A stretch of DNA of 64,000 nt from Ischnura elegans (GCF_921293095.1 NC_060259.1:7440001-7504000), one strand, 5' to 3'. Shown: positions 49,401-61,677, counted from the stretch's first letter. Made by a program: numbers and translations. Notes: generated by a model not told the origin, from the letters alone.

Positions 49401-49887
49401 GTATTTACATACGCCAGTGGTTGGTACGGGTAGAACCAAAAAACTAATTCGACCATGGCAAGGGCCATATCGAGTGCTAGCGTATCGAGGACCCGTTAAT
49501 GTGTGTATTCAAGATGTGAATAATGTAAAGAAAAAGTTATTTGTGCATGTGAATAGGTTAAAATTAGCAGCTGACCAAACTTCTTCCCCAAATGTTGCCC
49601 CAAATCCATCCCCAAGCCCGCAAGAAAAGAAGAATGCATCTCGGCCAATCCGCCCTTCACCTCCCTCGCCCCGGGACAAGAAAGTGTCAAAATCTAGCAA
49701 CAACAATTTGAGACCCCTTCCCCTCTCTGCCTTACAAGATGAAGCCCTTCCCCCGCCGCCAACACCGTTGCCCTCCTCCCCTCCCTCGACATGCAGGACA
49801 CATCATGAGCAGCGAGACAACACATTGAGGCCCTCTCCTCACCGTTACTTATTAAGAAGTCGCGGCTCAATTCCGCAACCATGGTGA
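46376..49887 (+). CDS. pol: pol: protease, RT, RNase H, partial integrase
   Basis: The frame is open from 46222 to 49887 (1,221 codons) and is probably entered by frameshift near 46376. Counting from 46222: protease LLIDTGAAVSM (Asp about 113); RT with FSTLDMAQGFWQI, the GFSTPDGHYEY box and YLDD at about 639-642; RNase H YTDAS at about 786 and TDHRPLKW; integrase zinc finger HSTPWAGHFG to HCKQCKSC at about 970-1010. After the first presumed integrase Asp (about 1039, in QRTSID) the sequence jumps to the C-terminal part (HYNKRSREPMFKISDFVYL), so roughly 150-200 residues of catalytic core are missing without breaking the frame. Residues about 259-317 form an odd hydrophobic stretch between protease and RT. 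Confidence 0.88.
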
Positions 49888-51007
49888 ACACACTACCCAT
49901 CACCATCTTTCCTTATTATTCCCCCCTTAATCCTTTTTCATTTTGACGTTTTTTGAGTAGGGAGGCGATTGGTTCTTTCCAGATTGCCACGACAGACGAC
50001 CTCTTCAAACTAGAACAACTTGAGAAAAGGTGCAACGAGATTCCGGGCCGGAACAAGGATTCACACTGAAAAGATCCACAAGATGCAGCGAGAAGCCGTA
50101 AATCTATCAACCTTTTTGCCTATCTTCCCGACCACAACTAGCCACTTCCTCTGATTAGGACTGACTTTGTCCGCAGTTGGAGTACTTGCAGTAGCCATCA
50201 TACATTTTTGGAGGAGAAAACGAGCACAACGAAGCCGCCAGAGGTGCCAACGGCGACGCATCATGACAACTCAACGCATGCCGTTAATGCCCATGCCGAT
50301 CTTGCCTGCAACATCGATTCGAGAATCCAGCAGCAAGGCTGAGGATGGCGGCATGAAGAAAATCGAGACGCAGATAAAAGAGGAGCTGTAACATAAACCC
50401 CCAACCCCCATCATGCCCACTACAGTGACCCCCTTTTTTCTTCATACGTCATAAAAGTGGAAAAAAATTCCCCTTATCCCAATCAGAGTGAAGTGTTAAA
50501 TCCGTGTTCCCAATTTTGTCAGTGCTGTGAACCTCCAGCGAATTAACCACCATTCTTAGTGTTTCCCGGTGAATGACTAGTATGACTAAGTGACTTAGGT
50601 GCATATATGATTGAATTAGTTCTTTTAGTGAGGGAACATGAACAATTTTGACATGACAATTATAACAAAATTTTTGTTAATAACATATGTTTCTAATAAC
50701 TGATTTATTTATGTGTTCAACTTTGCAATGACTTCAATGAGTCAAAAATACGATTTCTGGCCTGATTATTTTTTCAAATTTGTTGATTGATTTGACAATT
50801 CATTTATTTTTGAGGAAATCAAAATTCATGTATTGTATTGCAAACTAAACTTAATATTCTTGGTTGATGATTTGTAATTCGGTTCAAGAGTTTTATCATG
50901 TTCTTTTGTTGGTTCATTTAATTGGGGTTGGTTTCTTGTATTCTGTTTTTTTTTAAATGTGTACCGTCTCGTGGGAGACAGTACAATTTTGGTAGGGCGG
51001 GGAGCAT
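49888..51007 (+). other. LTR element 3' region, possible env remnant
   Basis: No long frame. A 74-codon frame at 50167-50391 opens with a short hydrophobic run followed by a basic cluster (AVAIIHFWRRKRAQRSR), which could be the membrane anchor and tail of a lost envelope-like gene, but it is too short to decide. The purine-rich tract GGTAGGGCGGGGAGCA at about 50991-51006 is the likely polypurine tract before the 3' LTR. Confidence 0.4.
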
Positions 51008-51620
51008 TGTTGTGAGCACAAGGTGCGGTGTGTATGAGTGCCGTTTGCCGGAAGGAGGAAGAGAGAGAGAGCATTGCCTGTTTTCACAACTTAACCTCGT
51101 TTCCCAATTTGTAGCGGGAGCTATTTCTATTTTGCTTTTCCCCGCAGCCCCGTGGGATTCCGTTGCCTTGTGTCATGATGTGCCCTTTCATATTTGTTCA
51201 ACTTTCGGTTCTAATCTTGGAGGTGTGGACGCCTAGCGGAGGCCCTCCCCTTCCAGCTTGGGCCGATGTAGAATAAAAGGGAAGTGCACAGAAGGACAAG
51301 GGGGAGTTCATCATCATCAAGGTTCGGTGTTAGTTATTGCGGGTTAGTTCCGCCATCCTGAAGAGAAACCCACGGTAAGCCGTAACCAATAAGAAGCCCC
51401 ACTTTAAGACAGTCGATTCTCTCTCTGCTTCGAAAAGATTTGCACTCCCCGCCTTATTTCACTACTTGGGTGTACAAACTGCCGTTGTGAAATAAAACTT
51501 ATTTTAAAACTTGATTGAGATACTCTTAATCTTTGGTCGGCTGACAACCTGGCAAGATCCCTTAAATGTGTATGCAGCGTCATGGAGTGATCCGTCAATT
51601 CATGTCGCGTGCGCACGACA
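51008..51620 (+). repeat. 3' LTR (613 bp)
   Basis: Starts TGTTGTGAGC, ends GCGCACGACA. Two differences from the 5' LTR. Confidence 0.95.
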
Positions 51621-52018
51621 GAGTTTCGCCGTGAGCAACAGGCACAGCAATTAGTTTTCACGGAAATAAAACCAACAATTATATGAGAAACACTACAAAA
51701 TAAATTAGTCGAATTAATATCCCCAACACTAGAAATTAACTAACGAAATAGAACGCTCAATAACCACATCATACAATACAGCACAACTTAGAACATTATC
51801 AACGGGATGATGTGAGATGGGTATTATGTGCCATTTACAACACATGAAGAGCTTCAACCGTGCGGAAACAGTTGCCTACGCAATTTAAGTTGGGTTCTAA
51901 TTGTAAGATGACTTAAGTGGAGGTGAACTTAAATGAAGCTGGTGACACCTACACTACCAACTTATATACAGAGCCAACTTAAGTAGTCACTTAAGTTACT
52001 AGTGTAGACCCGGCATTA

Positions 52019-55000
52019 GACCATATAAGAACTAGACCCACCCCCACCATAGACCATTCTCCACCCCTACCCATGTCTCGCCGTGTGGCCAACATCTCCC
52101 ATCCGCTCCCTTCCTTCCCCGCCCACTTTTAAAGCGGCGTGACGTCACGGTTGGGACGCTCATCGTCGTAGCGCATGGCTACGAATGGGGATTCACTGTA
52201 TCACTGCGGTATTCTGACCATTTTCTTCGCAATTTGTCAATTAAAAGTACTAATATTTATTGTGTTATGTACGAGAAGTATTCTCTCAGCCATGGTTGGA
52301 TTGGTGAACTTACAATTAATGAACAGTGGCATTATTCGGCATTGGCAGCGACGAAAAAATATTGTGGCAGTAAAATGAAGACAAAGCCCTTTGTAAACTT
52401 CCGCAGATTTTTTTCTTATCTTGTTAGCGATCTAGCATCATTCGGAACATCGTTATAAAAACACGAAATCTTGCACAAAAGTTGTAAACGGGGGGAATTT
52501 TAGAGAGGAAAAGGGTCATTGTGTAAAGAATTTGCCGGTCGTCCACGAAGTTACGCGCCAACGCCATCGCTTATAGTAATTTTTTAACGGTCAATTATGC
52601 GACGCAAATTGAACTAAGCGCTAGCGCTACTGAAAAGGGATGTCAACAAATCAGCATTCATATTATTTAGGTAAGTAATTTAGTTATTTTATAAATGCAT
52701 AATTTTTTACTTAGCAGACAGCTCTCGTGTTATATATATTTTGCGATGGTGGAAAAAGGTCTAGCGCCGGCTTTGCAAGTGACACCTACGATTTACGTAC
52801 GCTACGGAAAATTCTGGGAATAAATAATACCTATTAGCATATTTATAATTAGAAAGAAAGAGAGAATTGGATTAAAACAATTTAAAAAATAAATTTGCTT
52901 TATAACAATCAATTATATTTAATATATTGAATAACTTATTAAATATTTTCGTGTAATGTTGTACGTATGTACTTACAGAGTTTTCAATTAAAATTTTCAA
53001 ACAATTTACGACATAATTTAATTTTTTATATTCTTGTCACAATACGTAAGAAAAGAGGATGTGGATTCAAAGATCATCTAAGAAGTGAATCTCATTTTAT
53101 TAAAAATCCAGAAGCGATTACTCTGTCAAATGTGTGAAATGTAACGGATAATTTTCTATTTTTCACGGCATTATGATATTTCGAAGCACTTGGAGACGCA
53201 AGAGCATAATAGATATTTAAATACTGCTGCATCTTCCTCCAAAATACAGAAATGTTTAGTAAAAACAATTTATGGAGACGAAGAAAAGAAACTAGCATTA
53301 GCAGAAGGATGTCTTTCCATGCTATTTTTCATAGTCATTCCTTTATATCTAAGGCCTGTACATCACAAGTTATCAAATCGATTTTGCGGCGCACATGATA
53401 TATAACGCCGTTCAAACAGCTGCTGTTTTGTTGCCCGCAGATGTGGAAAATATTGTCATTAAAATATATTTCTATTTCTACATTACACTGTGCGTCTTAA
53501 AATGCTGAAAGAATTTTGTGAAACTGCGGAAGTCGCATATATAAGAAAATACTTGGTTACTGTAAAACGCGCTAGTTACCTCTTTCATCAGCTGTAGATA
53601 GAATTTTTAAATTATATCACACCATGAATTCCTACTTTCTATATCAGGCTTAATGTCCTAGAATTGTAGAATAGTGTTTGGAAAAAGAATCCTCAAATTT
53701 AGCTAGAGTTTAAAAACAATCAATCACCTTTTTTAAAAATGCTATTGAAGTTATTGAGGGTGATAAAATTTTGGTAATCGAAGCAGCGAATGAAGTTTAA
53801 AATATCTGAATCAAAAGCGGTCAGAAAGTCAAAGCGGTCGACTAAAATCTCTATGACCTTTGACCCCCATTATGATTTTCGGAGGTCAAAATAAATTGTT
53901 GTACGGATGAATGAACTGCGTTACCGACTCTGGCACCCTTCAAAACCTATGGTTTGACACGTTGGTTGTCATGATGGCCAGACATTTAACTCTATGACCT
54001 TTGACCCTCGATGAGACCTCGGTGGTCAAAAAATCAACAATGCGGATCTATTAACTGAAAAATTGACTTTGGCATCCTTCAAAACATATGGTTCGAATCC
54101 TGGGTGTCAAGATGGCCGGACGTTTACCTCTATGGCCTTTGACCTCCGTATTAACCTTGGAGGTGAATAATACGGGTATTTGGACAATACCAATGACTTG
54201 GGTGCCATATAAAATCCATTTATCGACACCTTTATTGGTATGCTATTCTTTCTGCCACCCTTATGACCTTGACGGTGACCTTACTGGGTCAAAGGTTGAA
54301 TTTTCGTAAATGAAAGTGTTTTTTTCCGGGTTTCTTGTGTCCGAAAACCCAAGAATTGACATTTTGGTCAGTGAAATTCAGACATTTTTCAATCTCGATT
54401 TTTTACATTAAAACCACATAAGGCAAATTAAAATTTTAACTCAACAAAACTTAGGACCTTTCCCCATAAGTGTGCCAATTTTCTTGAATATTGCTCGATG
54501 CAAAGTTACTAAAATTACGGGTTAAAAATGACACACGACCGTTGGGACAGTCTTAATATTCATTTTCTAGGAATGTCACCGTTAGGTTAATCTACTTGTA
54601 ATAAGTAATATTTCTAAAATAATTTTGCCTTTTTATGGACCCCTCCCTTCATCCTATGTGAGATATCGTGGGATTTTGCTCCACGCCTTCTTGCTAATCT
54701 CACGTAGGATATTTCAAAATGCGAATTTTCAGTGTAAATACGTTAATCTAGGCTTCATTGTGTTGGGTTTATAAATAAAACGATTTGTTTAATTATTTTT
54801 ATTGAAGATTACCGAGATCGCAATAAACTGGTTTTTGCGGAAAAAATTACGTGATACTTGCCAGAACCCCCTCTTTTTACCTAGAGAGGGTGAAGCCACG
54901 GCCTAGGGGGAGGAAAGCCATGGTCTAGGGGGGGAAGCCATGATCTAGGAGGGGGGGGCAAGCCAAGTTGTGACATTTTAGCATGGAAAAGATGAATGAA

Positions 55001-55572
55001 ACCAACATTATAAGAACATTATAACAGCGCTTTATTAGTTTATGAGATTATTTCCTTGAAAAAATAGTTTTATTTCAGTTACTTAACTTATACTAATACA
55101 TATCATTTTTCGTTGGTTTGAAGAAAATTTGTTGAATACTTTCATTTCAATTCAGTACTGATTTTGCTTAAAGACTTATGCGACTTTTGCTTCCAGGGGG
55201 ACAGTTGCTCCCCCTGCCCTTCGCTGGGTACGCCCATGTTTACATATGACATTCTTAATCAATTTATTTAATACGATGGCTTCTCGCTTTATCTTGATTT
55301 ATTTAGCTTTTTGCGCACAGTCAAGGCTATAAAATGCCTTAGTTCATCGTAAAAATATATTTATTAAGTGTATAATCATTTTGCGTGCCCAATATCGTCA
55401 CTTTTCAGTGACTTTGCAGCGGATGAGCGTTAAAATATCTCAAGCGCGCATACGGAATATCGTCTGCAGTCCCAACCGTGACGTCACGCTCCCTCATCCC
55501 ACTCACTTCCCCGCCGTGCGATGTTGGCCACAGCGTTCCGCCCGAATGGCAGGTCTACTTACTTAAATGGTC
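52019..55572 (-). mobile_element. 3.55-kb DNA-transposon-like repeat, copy C
   Basis: The ends GACCATATAAGAACTAGACC (left) and the reverse complement of GACCATTTAAGTAAGTAGACC (right) face each other, with TA outside both. Over the next ~130 bp the two sides keep patches of inverted similarity (GTGGCCAACATC; GTGACGTCACGGTTGGGAC), so the inverted repeats are long but degenerate. The interior matches B1, B2 and copy A in reverse. It is probably the fullest copy of that family here. Confidence 0.6.
53150..53345 (+). pseudogene. Possible hAT/BED-type transposase fragment
   Basis: Within copy C, one frame reads NTAASSSKIQKCLVK then EEKKLALAEGCLS, which resembles the stretch after the BED zinc finger in hAT-like proteins. 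The upstream Cys/His residues are not in frame. The same sequence lies reversed at about 42205-42400. Short and uncertain. Confidence 0.3.
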
Positions 55573-55855
55573 TAAGCTTTGAAGCACGAAATTTCAATTC
55601 GGAAACCAAATCACCACCAGCGGCGCTGTCGTGGCTGACGTCATAATCCAAAATGGCCGTCAGTCCGGGTATACTTCTAGTGAATAACAACACATTTCAA
55701 TTGCAATCTCCGTGATTCTCCTTATTGCTGTGGATTCGATTGCGCATATCGGCACCGTTCTTCGTTTTCGGACTAAATTGTATTCTAAGGAACATGAGTA
55801 GCAAAGTTTTTGTGACCTATTAAGAAACTGTATGATATTTGGGTGGAAATTGCAG

Positions 55856-56108
55856 CCAACGAAATATCTTTGAAGGGGAGAGCGTTTTAAACGCGGGTTT
55901 GGTGATCACTGTGGGGCTTCACCAAGGAAATGACTGTGAATTAAAAATAATGGCTCTTGTTCTTCAAACAAGTGGCCTTACCAAGGAAACGGTCAAATTT
56001 CGAATAATCGGTCGAAAATTTCAAATGAACGGTCTCATTAGCCTATCAATTGATGAAAAAATCGAGATCCGGAAGTTTGATTGTTCTCGCAAAGCGGGAA
56101 TTGTTTAG
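55856..56108 (+). pseudogene. Possible SWIM-zinc-finger/YqaJ-associated exon
   Basis: After a TTGCAG acceptor an 84-codon frame reads EGESVLNAGLVITVGLHQGN, LVLQTSGLTKETVKF and KFDCSRKAGIV then a stop. The pattern (ITALV.TSGL...CSCKAG) is that of the region before the SWIM finger in arthropod YqaJ-type transposon proteins; here one Cys is Arg and the finger is cut short. Together with the minus-strand HTH_Tnp_4 frame it suggests a decayed ISL2EU-like transposon. I see no YqaJ nuclease domain. Confidence 0.3.
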
Positions 56109-57292
56109 GAATAGGTAGAAACCATTCGTAGACAACCCAGTTACATTAGTAGCTATTAATGGTTAATAATTTTATGCTACATTAATTTAACCTTTAGTAT
56201 TCATGAATAATAATGCAAAAAATGCCAATCATTTATTACTAGTTTGTGGATGTTGCAGTGTCCATCAAGTCAGTGGTAAGAGTACCATACAATTATGGCA
56301 GAAGAAAGCTAATATGAAGGAAAGAATTTAACAAATAAGCAGTCATAAAGGAGAAATTTCAAGCGTCTTACTAATTTCAAAATAAATTAAATTTACATTA
56401 AAATTGTTTTTGTTGGGATATAACTGAATGGAGAAAACTTTTGTGCCAGGTACCTTAAAGAGGAGCTGTTTTAACCATAGACCACGACCACTTTGGGCTA
56501 CACTGACCTCTTCCTCTAGTACATATCCTTCAATTCTCTATCCTATGCCTCGAATAAAAAAAAATAAAGTTACAGCTTCGATCAAAACCTATAATCAAGC
56601 CGAAAGAGAATTAGCTAGTTAGGTATTACCTAAACAATTCACTGGTCGTATATGACTGCAATTATACATGTAAATACTCAGATTTAGGATTAAAATTGGG
56701 CCCACTGAAAAATGTACAGAACTAACCTACCTGTATGAAATCACCAATTCATCATAGATGACAGCAATACAACCACATACTGACTCATAGGCGGATTTAT
56801 CCCCTCCCTCCCCAGACCCATGAGATACCAGCAGCCCCTTTAGCTAAGACCAATTATATCCCCAAAGGTTAGACCAATGCTTTTCCATAATGGCATCTGT
56901 TTCTCAGAAAATACGCGCAGATAAAAAGAAATTCATGTATTTTATGTACGCCCATTGTCCCTGCATGGAATACGTACCTTCTTCCCTCAAAAGGAGTATG
57001 GAATGAAAAGATGTCATTCACAGTAAGCTACATAGAGAACATAATAAATACATTCTAACATGCAAAAGAGGTAACCTGGACAAGAGGTGAGAGGTTATAA
57101 AAACCTGGACTGAAATAGGTGACATGGACACCAAGCAACTGGGGTCTTGAAGGAGTTAAATGAAACAAGATAACAAAATTTATATCAGTCGATATATGTT
57201 TTCCAAAGAAGTCGGAGATATCAAATGGGAGATGTATACAAAGATAATACACAAATGACATGATTAGCATTGACAACATTATCATTCATGGT

Positions 57293-57890
57293 ACACTTGA
57301 TGCAGAAGTACGTGGTTTAAGTACATTATGAAACCATGGAATAAAAAAAATATAGTACAAAGCAATACAATAAGTAAAATATGCCCAAGTGGTGTAATAT
57401 CCAACAGTTATAGTCATATCTTGGATGATTTACAATGTTCAAACTAGATTTAGATTTTAATAACAGCCAGTTTGCAAAATGGAATTAATGATATTTATCC
57501 TTCTTTATAAGGAAGGCAAAACAATGCAAAAAAATACACTTGATATGGAAGTTTGTGGTACATTAATGAAGGCAGAATGACAAAATATATAATACAGTGC
57601 AATACAATAAGTAAAATATGTCCAAGTGGTGTAACTCCCCACAATTATACGATGGTAATATCTGGGCTGATTTACAATGTTCAAACTAGATTTAGACTTC
57701 AATAATAGCCGAGTTACACCATGGAACTAATGTCATTCATCCCCCTTTTTAAGGAAGGCAAAACAATGCAAAAACAAATAAAATTACACTTGATATGGAA
57801 GAATGTGATACAAGTACATGATGAAGCCATGGAATGAAAAAAATTATTATATACTGCCATACAATGTGTAAAATATGTGCCAGCACGGCA
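57293..57890. repeat. ~247-bp tandem repeat, about 2.4 copies
   Basis: Units start at 57293, 57536 and 57786 with ACACTTGAT..GGAAG, giving periods of 243 and 250. The unit includes ACAATGTTCAAACTAGATTTAGA and GGAAGGCAAAACAATGCAAA. The last unit runs into the HTH_Tnp_4 frame on the minus strand. Confidence 0.8.
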
Positions 57891-59941
57891 AAGGATAAGT
57901 TTAGCTTAATTTTCGTGAGCGATAAAATTATTTTGCACTTGTTGTTTAAGAAGTACCTCATGTTGTCAGGCTGAAGTTCCGAAAACAAAGTAACTAAACT
58001 GGCCAATTGCAGAAAGGAATCGAGGCCAGTCATCGTGTATAGGTTCCTCTCACTGACGATCATGTCAGCCACCGTCGAGTGAAAGTCACCACTAGTTACC
58101 TGCAGCTCGATTCTGTAAATGTGATATGGCCGTCACAAGCGGATTTCGTCAATGTATTCACGGCTTTGACGCTGGAGCGATTCTGAAACTTTTTAGTGAC
58201 GTCACTCTCACAGCCGCGTCCGTGAAAGTATTCACGCCCAAGAGGGCCCGTGGTAGCTTCGTCGCGGCAATGCGCTCTAATTTTTCATTATGAATTTACG
58301 CTGTGATTGATAATTAATAGCACATTATTCATTAATTACGATGGTGGCTATTTCATATTGTCACTTCCCATAAGTAATATGTATTAAAAACAAATAAAAG
58401 AAATGCGTAAAGTTAAATTTACATTCGCGTCCTATTTAAATTGATTGGCCTTCATTGCGATTGAAGTTGGTGGGAAGTTAAACCTTGCGCTGAGGGTTTG
58501 ACAATTATCTTATATTTGTGCATCTTCTAGAATGTACAAGTAAAATACTCACAACTTAATGTTCATAATAATTTGGAGTAGAACCAATGGTAAAAGTATT
58601 GTGCGGTACTGAATGTTAACAGATTTATTTAATATTTGTTTCGTAAGTTCAAGCCTTCGATTTGTTTTTATTAACGAGAATGGAGGCTCTTTACATACCT
58701 CCGCTACTTTTGCATGAGCATCAATGTCGACGGAGGCAATAGATGCACATACTTCGGCGGCAGATACGCGATATCAACAATCCCTGCGAGACGTGAGATT
58801 GGCGATGGATCACTGAGTTCACACCACGATTAATTCGTAGACGATTAGATGGCTTGCCGGGGCATACTTTAGTACGTTAAGATAAACATTGATCATCTAT
58901 TCCATCTCTTCCATGCATTATTGCTGCCGTTCAGTAACACGACCAACATGATTCGTTTTTCTGTTGACACAATAGAAATACTAAGACATGTAAACATCTC
59001 GCCCTCTAGCAGAAACTGTTAATAATCTACTCGTATTCGCGCCATAAACATTTTCATCAGTATAAATCGTGAATAGTGGCATGTGCTTGCACAATCAGAC
59101 ACATATATGTATACGCACCACAGCGCATTTAAAATTATATACTGAAATGATGAGAGCTCAAACGCATACGAGAATGAACCATTATTAAATAATAAAATAA
59201 CACTTGTTATCATTCCGCGTAAGCATTAGCTCCATACTATGAGGAAATAAGAGCTAATTGTGCAATTACGAGCCCGCTACGTGATAACTGACTTCGATAC
59301 GTAGCACTTGACAACATATAAAAGAGGTAATATACAGTTTATAGCTACAAACTAATTAAGCAACCGTAACTTATCATTAATAGGTACTTTTAAAAGAAAA
59401 GACCTCACTCAAAATTGAGTAAAGAAGTATTATTTACTTTGGGAGTGAATATTCCACGGCATTGTATATGTTTCTCTATGGTAACTGAAGTTGCAGTTGG
59501 CCGCTGAAGTAAGTTTGTATCGGAGATTCTGATTCGTTCCTCGCGTCCGCACAGCTACCAACATAAGAAACTTAAGTGATCGTTCGCAATCCGTCAAACA
59601 TCTCACGACACAGGCTTACAGGATCGCTTGAACGTCTTTCACGGTGAGAGGCGTGAGAACTCCGCTGTGGTTTGAACCACGCGAAGCACAGGTATGACAT
59701 TTACAGAATCGAGCTGCTGGCACCCAAAATCCCTAGTCTCATTCACACATTGAGTGCCAATACTACATTGTACACCCCTAACATCTCCATTTCCAATGGA
59801 TATCAGGGCCTCAGCAGCTGCAACCTCTTTAGTTTACATCGAAAAATCTTTAGTGGGCTCATCAATGGGGCTTGCAATAATCTGGTGGATATCGGCCTCA
59901 TCACACTCAGCAACTGCCTCCACAAACCCTCCACTTTGGAT
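57885..59941 (-). pseudogene. THAP/HTH_Tnp_4-type transposase fragment, interrupted by a MITE
   Basis: On the minus strand a frame opens after a TTTTATTTAG acceptor at 59941 and reads GGFVEAVAECDEADIHQ, one TAA, then VRGVQCSIGTQC and TRDFGCQ. There the 1,614-bp MITE intervenes. Removing it with one CTG copy the frame continues unbroken: VTSGDFHSTVADMIVS, YTMTGLDSFLQLASL, KCKIILSLTKIKLNLSFAVLAHI. The GTQC/DFGCQ spacer and the TGL...LSLTKIKLNLSF block are those of THAP-type proteins with an HTH_Tnp_4 helix-turn-helix before a DDE_Tnp_4 nuclease. I find neither the THAP finger nor the nuclease in the window. It is a relic. Confidence 0.5.
58103..59716. mobile_element. 1,614-bp MITE with ~23-bp inverted ends
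   Basis: Left end CAGCTCGATTCTGTAAATGT then G/C ATA, right end its reverse complement. CTG stands outside both ends (58100-58102 and 59717-59719). The interior is without coding sequence. The insertion cuts a transposase frame, and removal restores it, which confirms the boundaries. Confidence 0.75.
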
Positions 59942-60489
59942 CTAAATAAAAAATAACCAGATTACAATGATTCAAAACAGTACTTGGCATTGGTAAAAAA
60001 CAATAACACGGAAAAGATCCCTCACAGAAGAATGGTAAATGACAAATGTCCTCAGTGAAACTCTTTCCAAATCTCTATGAATTCGGGCAATTGAGACAAC
60101 TAAAAAGATGAGGCCAAAACGAAAAATTTCCTGTTCCCCTTCCTCATTGTTTAAGGTAAATGACGCATTAGGGACTTTTAAGTATAAATTCCATAAAATT
60201 AATAAAAGCTTTCAATGATCATCATTTGTAAGTAAAACTGATCAGTAAAACTCGAGTTTGTTACTGTGAGACACATGAAATGATAACCATCTTTCAGTAC
60301 TGAATTTGGTAAAAGATGGACCAAAGAAACGACTGAAGATTTAGTTCTCCACAGTAATATATAAACTGATCTTTATCCAAATTATAAGAGATAAAACGAT
60401 AATATAATGTATGAAAACATTTATTCAATCCGATAAGTTGATGCCATAGAAATTTGGCCAATAGGTAAACAACCAAGTGTATGGCCTTA

Positions 60490-61305
60490 AGCCCGTATGA
60501 CACTTGCCAATTTATTGGCCAATCCATTGGATATTGGATTGTGTACCCACTGACACACGCCAATTTCTAGCCCAATCTCAGTTTCACAATATTGGGCACA
60601 ATTTCTTGGCCAATCTACAATTTAGAACAGGTTCTATTTTCTCGAGGCCAATCTCCAATCAGAACTCAGTCTTGTCGACTCCTAGTGGCCAAAACTAGAA
60701 GCTCTTTGCAAAACATTTCACCTCGGAATTTTAATATCATATATAAAAACTTTACAAGCATAGCAACCCATGAAATAGCTCAAATAATTAATGTGTACTT
60801 TGAGAGAATATAAATTCACAAACATCAACTGTCTAAAGTGGGTAATTCGGAAATAACATTTCGGATATTTAATGAATAAAAACGTCGTGTTTATCCTCGA
60901 TAGCGTCTATATTTTGTTTATTTTACAATTATTAAACTATTTTTCATGATTTGAGCGCTAAAGTTTCGGGTGAAAGTCCCAAAATTGATGACACAATCTG
61001 TTTATTCGATGAACATATTCCAGCCAAAACGAGCCGCTACGTTATCTTGGCTCACCTATGAGATCACCATATTGCCTATCTCTCATCATTCAAGGAACTC
61101 ACCCGAATGAAATTTCGAGCAATTCGAGAATATCTTTGCAGCCCCTCGAAATAGTTATTAAATTTACAATTATTAAGGCACCTCCCATTCTGTAGCTCAT
61201 TATATATTAAATATTGGTACGTGTCATACGATGCGTAAAGCCCAATATTTTTACCAATATTGGGCCAATTTATTGGCCAATAAATTGGCAAGTGTCATAC
61301 GGGCT
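60490..61305. mobile_element. PIF/Harbinger-like MITE (816 bp)
   Basis: Ends AGCCCGTATGACACTTGCCA and its reverse complement, about 35 bp and nearly perfect. TTA flanks both sides (60487-60489, 61306-61308). The interior repeats TTGGCCAAT and CCAATxT motifs many times. No gene; the frames at 60504-60813 and 61076-61291 are in it and are not real. Confidence 0.85.
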
Positions 61306-61677
61306 TTAGTGGAAACTTTATTTTTGAATAACCATAAATACCATAATTTCTTATTTTTCTAACAATTTCTCTAGCGTTACTCACGCAATTACTCAAGATT
61401 CCCATATTCAAGGTGTAGTGTCCTAAGGTTGGCAGCCTTGATGTTGGTCGATTGTTGGGGTTGCTGGTAACAAGGTTGTTGTATGTGAGTGAGACAATAA
61501 AGATGGCGATAAGTAAGGCGTGCTTGTTTTAATGATTCTTTGTCCAAGTTAGGACAGTACATTTGGCGACGAGGATACATTTCCGTTCAATGGAAGGACT
61601 CGTTAGTTTCGCGTAAACTGTGGGTTTGTCGCGATATTCAAAAACTTTAGCACGCGTTCCGTCAACGGGAGTCCGGA

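Larger units (their letters stand above)
44606..51624 (+). mobile_element. Gypsy-type LTR retrotransposon, young, integrase core deleted
   Basis: The element proper is 44610-51620 with GAGT target duplications at 44606-44609 and 51621-51624. The LTRs differ by one substitution and one 2-bp indel. Order: LTR, primer site, gag, pol (PR-RT-RNase H-IN), ~1.1 kb non-coding, purine tract, LTR. Both frames are open. The domain order puts it in Ty3/gypsy. Loss of the integrase core means it cannot integrate alone, yet it inserted recently, so integrase may have come from a relative or the loss followed insertion. Confidence 0.92.
43943..52015. mobile_element. PIF/Harbinger-like MITE (~1.06 kb) split by an LTR retrotransposon
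   Basis: The left end TGCCTTGTCTACACTA followed by AACTTAAGTGACT is matched in reverse at the right end (AGTCACTTAAGTT then TAGTGTAGACCCGGCA). TTA stands outside both ends (43940-43942 and 52016-52018), the 3-bp target of PIF/Harbinger elements. Its two parts are 43943-44609 and 51625-52015; everything between is the gypsy-type element plus its duplicated GAGT. No transposase. Confidence 0.65.

Noticed and set aside
50167..50391. Envelope gene of the gypsy-type element
   Set aside because: Only a short hydrophobic-plus-basic piece remains; too little to call env.
57055..57285. 76-codon minus-strand frame as an exon
   Set aside because: Some stretches look protein-like, but there is no acceptor AG upstream and no family match.
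57293..57890. CRISPR or satellite array
   Set aside because: Units are ~247 bp, imperfect, fewer than three and without spacers.
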